Made by a program: the position numbers and the translations under genes | The notes under the pieces: generated by a model | What the model was told of the DNA's origin: nothing | The model's database searches: none | The model's input: the letters and a program-made list of their open reading frames with translations, nothing else | Part shown: positions 60,271-64,000 of the stretch, piece by piece | How the letters are laid out: every line of letters starts with the position of its first letter | Numbering within the stretch: position 1 is the first letter of the stretch | NCBI GenBank assembly: GCA_032251455.1 | Contig: JAVVEG010000002.1 | Location: 124,001 to 188,000 of the forward strand | DNA length: 64,000 nucleotides | Source of the DNA: JAVVEG01 sp032251455 | GTDB taxonomy: Bacteria; Pseudomonadota; Gammaproteobacteria; Pseudomonadales; Pseudohongiellaceae | Reading direction: 5' to 3'

Positions 60271-61355
60271 AAGTGACAGTGAGTAGTGACGGATTGATTG
60301 ATCAGGCAGGGAAAGTCAGGGAAGGTGAGGAGCTTGATCTCCAACTGCTTAAGGAATACCTCAGGCCCGTGCTGGGGGGGCAGGTTGCAGAGCTGACTGT
60401 AAAACAGTTCCCGGGTGGCTATTCCAATCTGACCTATCTGCTCAGCACCAGTACTGAGCAATGGGTATTGCGCAGGCCACCGTTTGGCAGCAAGGTAAAG
60501 TCAGCACACGATATGGGACGCGAGTTTCGCATGCTGACTGCCTTGCAGGATATTTTCCCCTATGCCCCGAAACCTGTGCATTTTTGCGCAGACCATAGCC
60601 TGTTCGGTTGTGATTTCTATCTGATGTCCTATATCGAGGGGTTGGTAATCCGCCGGGAATACCCGGAGGGCCTGAATCTGTCGCCGACACAGGTCAGAGA
60701 ACAGTTTTTCAGATTGTTTGATGTGCTGGGGGAATTGCACTCCATTGATTTACAGCAAGCTGGCCTGGAGAATTTCGGGCGTCCGCAAGGTTACGTATCC
60801 AGGCAGGTCGAAGGCTGGAGCAAACGGTTTCAAGGTGCGCTCACCCCCGATACAGCAGATTTTACCGCTGTCATGCAGTGGCTGCATGACAAGATGCCGG
60901 CTGAAAGTGGCAAGGCCAGCATCATCCACAATGACTATAAAATGGATAATGTTATCTGGTCGCCAGCAGATCCCTTACGCCTTATTGGGGTGCTTGACTG
61001 GGAAATGGCAACAGTTGGAGACCCTTTGATGGATCTGGGTTGTACGCTCGGTTACTGGGTGGAAGTGGATGATCCCGATTTTCATCGGCAATTCCGGGCC
61101 ATGCCCAGTGACGAACCCGGAGCGCCCACAAGAGCTGAAATAGTCGCCCGCTTCAGTGAACGCACGGGCATCGAAGTTGACCGGTTCGACTTTTATTTCT
61201 GTTTTGGCCTGTTCCGCCTGGCGGTAATTGGTCAGCAGATCTATTACCGTTATCACCAGGGTCTGACCAGAGATGCCCGGTTTGCAAGGCTTATTGACAA
61301 GGTGCACAGTCTGCAACAGATGTGCAACCGGGTCATTGCAAAATCTGATTTATGA
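60267..61355 (+). CDS. Aminoglycoside-phosphotransferase-like kinase (ACAD10/11- and LvaA-related type)
   Basis: 362-residue kinase. Catalytic loop I-H-N-D-Y-K-M-D-N-V and the metal Asp in L-D-W-E-M-A-T-V-G-D-P fit the APH/choline kinase fold. Such kinases beside acyl-CoA dehydrogenases phosphorylate 4-hydroxyacyl-CoA in levulinate catabolism (LvaA of P. putida), and the kinase domain of mammalian ACAD10/11 does related chemistry. GTG 60267 is the first start after an in-frame TAA at 60252, with GAGAGG just upstream. Last gene of the operon. Confidence 0.9.
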   Translation: MKVTVSSDGLIDQAGKVREGEELDLQLLKEYLRPVLGGQVAELTVKQFPGGYSNLTYLLSTSTEQWVLRRPPFGSKVKSAHDMGREFRMLTALQDIFPYAPKPVHFCADHSLFGCDFYLMSYIEGLVIRREYPEGLNLSPTQVREQFFRLFDVLGELHSIDLQQAGLENFGRPQGYVSRQVEGWSKRFQGALTPDTADFTAVMQWLHDKMPAESGKASIIHNDYKMDNVIWSPADPLRLIGVLDWEMATVGDPLMDLGCTLGYWVEVDDPDFHRQFRAMPSDEPGAPTRAEIVARFSERTGIEVDRFDFYFCFGLFRLAVIGQQIYYRYHQGLTRDARFARLIDKVHSLQQMCNRVIAKSDL

Positions 61356-61406
61356 ACTTCGGTGTCGGTATCCATTCTCTCGACGCTCAATCAACACGAC
61401 ACGCGA

Positions 61407-62798
61407 TCAATAGGCGCCAGGTTTACTGCGCAAGAAAGCTGTTTGCCAGTCACCCTTGCGGAAGGCACGAAAATACAATATTGATTTAATCAGGTAATCT
61501 GCTATCAAGGCGGCATATATCCAGTACACACTCCACCCCAGCCCATAAAAAACCAGAGTCAACAGCACCCTGCCAAACAGAAAGCCCAGGGCTGTAATCC
61601 TGGCGGGGGCCCGGGTATCTCCAGCACCACGCAAAGCCCCGCCTAAGGTGAATTCTATGGCCATCATTGGCTGCACTACCGCCAGCATGATCATCAGTGC
61701 TACCAGATAATCCAGCACAGCATCCCCTTCAATAAAAAAACTGCCGATGAGGCGGGCGTTGAGCCCGATCAGCAGACCGATGAACAGCATGGCAGAGAAG
61801 GCTGCTTTCAGATTGCGCCAGCTGCTATGAACCGCAGCCTCTGCGTGCCCCGCGCCCAATTGCTGCCCCACCATGGTTGCGGTGGCAATGGCAAAACCCA
61901 TCCCGATAACTATGGACAAGGACAAAATATTCACCCCGATACCATAGGCGGTAAAGGCATCGGTGCCATACAGGGAGACTACCCACATGAACGCAATGAT
62001 CGAGACATTGAAGATTGTTTGTTCGATGCCAGCCGGAATGGCTATCCGTACCAGATGTCGGGCACGTTCCTTCTTGTAATAAGACTGCTTTAGCGGTTTC
62101 ATGATCAGGCAACGTTTCTGCCAGAGTATAAAGAGCAACACCGCCGCCAGCAGATAAGAAATACCCGTTGCATAGGCCGCTCCCTGAATGCCCAGGGCAG
62201 GTAAACCGAAGCGACCATAAACCAGGCCGTATGCCAGCGAGACATTGACCAGGTTGCCGATTGCGGTCACCCAGACAGGTGTCAGGGCATCGCCGGCAGC
62301 ACGCAAGGCCGCACCGATAACAGCCAGGAAAGAGAAAAACACATTGAAGTAAACCAGTATTCTCAGGTAGGAGGCTGCATTGGCCAATGTTTCTCCTTCC
62401 AGATTGAAGATGGCAACCAGCGGTGTGGCAAAGAATTGAATGAATACACACAGGACCAATGTAGCCAGTAAGCAGAGCATGCCTGAAAGTTTGAGTACCC
62501 GATCGGCCTCGGCTGTATTGCCTGCGCCCCAGGCGTAAGCCACCAGGGCGGTGGTGCCCGCTGTGATGGAAAACACGATCAACTGAATGGCCATATAGAT
62601 ACGGTCGGCAGCGATGACAGCGGCCACTGCATCTGCGCCCAGGCTGCCGACAATCTTGATGGCAGCAAGATGCACCAGCGACAACAGCAGATTACCCAGA
62701 ATGGTTGGACCGGCCAATTTCAGCAGGCTGAGCTTCAATGGCGCAGGCGTAGTCACCGATTCGGCAGGGTCCTGAAGGTTGGCGTTGGGGTAAGGCAT
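61407..62798 (-). CDS. MATE-family efflux transporter
   Basis: 463-residue membrane protein with 12 predicted helices in two homologous halves; the N-terminal half contains G-P-T-I-L-G-N-L and G-A-D-A-V-A-A. The family exports cationic drugs or metabolites using sodium or proton gradients; the substrate here is unknown. Convergent with the kinase gene. Confidence 0.92.
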   Translation of the reverse strand: MPYPNANLQDPAESVTTPAPLKLSLLKLAGPTILGNLLLSLVHLAAIKIVGSLGADAVAAVIAADRIYMAIQLIVFSITAGTTALVAYAWGAGNTAEADRVLKLSGMLCLLATLVLCVFIQFFATPLVAIFNLEGETLANAASYLRILVYFNVFFSFLAVIGAALRAAGDALTPVWVTAIGNLVNVSLAYGLVYGRFGLPALGIQGAAYATGISYLLAAVLLFILWQKRCLIMKPLKQSYYKKERARHLVRIAIPAGIEQTIFNVSIIAFMWVVSLYGTDAFTAYGIGVNILSLSIVIGMGFAIATATMVGQQLGAGHAEAAVHSSWRNLKAAFSAMLFIGLLIGLNARLIGSFFIEGDAVLDYLVALMIMLAVVQPMMAIEFTLGGALRGAGDTRAPARITALGFLFGRVLLTLVFYGLGWSVYWIYAALIADYLIKSILYFRAFRKGDWQTAFLRSKPGAY

Positions 62799-62881
62799 GT
62801 TGGGCGGGACCCAGAGAGAAAAACGGGTATTCTCCTCTCATTTGGCAAATTGGCAATTGCTGACCGCATTTTTTTTCACGC

Positions 62882-62910
62882 TTGACCCGTCAAGGGAGAT
62901 AACGTACTTT
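62882..62910 (+). promoter_or_regulatory. Candidate promoter of the spermidine-synthase-like pair
   Basis: TTGACC (62882-62887) and TACTTT (62905-62910) are 17 nt apart, about 48 nt before the GTG start. The -35 is good, the -10 poor. Confidence 0.4.
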
Positions 62911-62957
62911 CAGCCCCTGCCTGGATGTTGAATCAGGTGCAAACGAGGAAGTAAACC

Positions 62958-63614
62958 GTGATAGCAGCAATGCAGAAGACAGTGATCAGGAATGTGGTGG
63001 TTGCTGCCAGTTTTATCAATGGCTTCGGCATCATGAGCATCGAACTGCTCGGAGGCAGAGTTTTATCACCTTATTTTGGCAGCAGTGTTTATGTGTGGGG
63101 AAGCATCATCACGGTGTTCATGCTCTCCCTGTCCATGGGCTATTTATGGGGTGGACGTTTGTCCAGCCGCAATCCCAATCCAGTGCTGTATGCCATGTTC
63201 TTTTTCACTGCTGCCCTGTTTTGTCTGCCAATCATTTTCCTGGCAGAAGCCACCATGGGCAGCATTTTTCTCTGGATCGAAGACCCGCGATATGGTTCCT
63301 TGATGGCAGCATTGCTGTTGTATTTTATACCAATCTGCCTGATGGGTATGGTGTCGCCCTATTCAATACGCCTGTTGATTCGTTCCGAGGAACACAGTGG
63401 GCGCACAGCCGGTCTGCTGTATTTTGTGTCTACGCTTGGCAGCGCATTGGGAACCTTGATGACGTCTTTTTACTTTGTGCTCTGGTTTGAAATTGACCAG
63501 ATTATGTGGGGTTTGATAGGTCTGTTGCTATTCTCGGGAAGCAGTGTATTGCTGGCTTATCAGTTGCCTGGGCAAATCAAACCTGTTGTTGCTGCCATGC
63601 AGGGGGATAACTAA
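62958..63614 (+). CDS. Membrane part of a spermidine-synthase-like protein
   Basis: 218 residues, six or seven helices, starting at a GTG with GAGGA 8 nt upstream. Segments G-F-G-I-M-S-I-E-L-L-G-G-R and F-G-S-S-V-Y-V-W-G match the membrane half of 'fused MFS/spermidine synthase' proteins. The stop overlaps the next ATG (TAATG), so the two halves are translated together from separate genes. Confidence 0.85.
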   Translation: MIAAMQKTVIRNVVVAASFINGFGIMSIELLGGRVLSPYFGSSVYVWGSIITVFMLSLSMGYLWGGRLSSRNPNPVLYAMFFFTAALFCLPIIFLAEATMGSIFLWIEDPRYGSLMAALLLYFIPICLMGMVSPYSIRLLIRSEEHSGRTAGLLYFVSTLGSALGTLMTSFYFVLWFEIDQIMWGLIGLLLFSGSSVLLAYQLPGQIKPVVAAMQGDN

Positions 63615-64000
63615 TGGGGATTGCAATGCCTCACCATGCACTGAGGGGAATGCCGATCAAGTGCCTGCTTCTGGGCACCATGTTTAGTCTGAGTGTTTTG
63701 TCGGAAAAGGCGGACGCCCAGAGTAATATCATTCATGAAGAGCGTTCCATGTATCGCAATATTGCCATCACAGAGGGCAATGGCCGGCGCTGCATGTTGT
63801 TCAATCAGCATCGTGGCGATCGTAACCAGACCTGCATGGATATGGCTGATCCCAGGCGTCTGGTGTTCCACTACACGCGCATGAGCCTCGCCGGTCTGTT
63901 GCTGAATCCACAGCCGGCAAATATTCTGATAGCAGGCCTGGGTGGTGGTTCAATTCCAGTAGCCATGCACGAGTTGTTTCCAGAAGCCACGATAGATGTG
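63614..64000 (+). CDS. Spermidine-synthase-like methyltransferase-fold protein, cut by right edge
   Basis: 129 codons visible. An N-terminal hydrophobic segment ending A-D-A-Q-S suggests export or membrane anchoring. Then comes Y-R-N-I-A-I-T-E and the nucleotide/SAM-type loop I-L-I-A-G-L-G-G-G-S, followed by the Glu-containing strand A-T-I-D-V. This is the catalytic half of the preceding gene's family. An aminopropyl transfer activity is not proven; exported members have no clear substrate. Confidence 0.83.
   Translation, partial: MGIAMPHHALRGMPIKCLLLGTMFSLSVLSEKADAQSNIIHEERSMYRNIAITEGNGRRCMLFNQHRGDRNQTCMDMADPRRLVFHYTRMSLAGLLLNPQPANILIAGLGGGSIPVAMHELFPEATIDV

Noticed and set aside
1..64000. 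CRISPR arrays, prophage genes, rRNA operons or a replication origin
   Set aside because: No regularly spaced repeats, phage structural genes, rRNA sequence, or dnaA-box cluster was noticed when reading the window.

Overview
The window looks like chromosome of a free-living gammaproteobacterium of roughly 55% GC (estimated by eye). The order lolB-ispE-tRNA-Gln-prs-rplY-pth-ychF, with a TPR lipoprotein and hemA-prfA-prmC on the other side, is the arrangement seen in Pseudomonas and relatives. mreBCD-maf-rng-yhdP-nitrilase and gatCAB divergent from mreB also fit. Lipid-type catabolic genes and many outer-membrane lipoproteins suggest an aerobic heterotroph, perhaps of the marine or oligotrophic Cellvibrionales/Pseudohongiella kind. 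That placement is inference; no rRNA is present.

Layout. 1-5.4 kb (minus): an RND efflux permease cut by the left edge, its membrane-fusion lipoprotein and a serine beta-lactamase-like hydrolase. 5.4-12.4 kb (minus): ychF, pth, rplY, prs, tRNA-Gln(TTG), ispE, lolB and an LbcA-like TPR lipoprotein. 12.6-18 kb (plus): hemA, prfA, prmC, a MoeB/ThiF-type enzyme and an RhlB-like helicase. 18-21.6 kb (minus): a PA4642-like protein and gatB, gatA, gatC. 21.9-32.3 kb (plus): mreB, mreC (probable ATT start), mreD, maf, rng, yhdP, a nitrilase-family enzyme and a DUF445 protein.

32.3-46.3 kb is more lineage-specific: a TetR regulator, an ExbD without ExbB, a class II aldolase/SDR fusion next to mtnA, hinT, glutaminyl cyclase plus a zinc-peptidase lipoprotein, a TPR protein, an NDH-like flavoprotein, a divergent citrate synthase, a LysR-patatin-lipoprotein-thioesterase run and an amidohydrolase. 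46.4-52.7 kb is bracketed by two nearly identical 264-bp mobile elements (MITE type) in inverted orientation. Between them lie a sodium:solute symporter, a CASTOR/POLLUX-like channel, a small membrane protein and a ThDP enzyme. 52.8-56.8 kb holds an unknown gene with a LexA-like promoter, a DUF4105 membrane protein, an HSL-type esterase, uppP and an unknown small gene. 57-61.4 kb is a catabolic operon of two acyl-CoA dehydrogenases, a histidine phosphatase, a 28-codon repeat ORF and an aminoglycoside-phosphotransferase-like kinase. 61.4-64 kb has a MATE transporter and a spermidine-synthase-like protein split into membrane and catalytic genes, the second cut by the right edge.

The main points for follow-up are: (1) the two 264-bp elements, each with its own 4-bp target duplication, an internal design of two long hairpins, and a position 25-26 nt upstream of a start codon in the same relative orientation; (2) a near-identical 18-bp palindromic site in the TetR promoter at 32.35 kb and upstream of the acyl-CoA dehydrogenase operon at 56.9 kb; (3) the aldolase/SDR fusion with mtnA as a possible DHAP-shunt variant; (4) a LexA-like promoter on an unrecognised gene; (5) a citrate synthase with Glu at the catalytic Asp position. 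No CRISPR array, prophage, rRNA or replication origin was seen.
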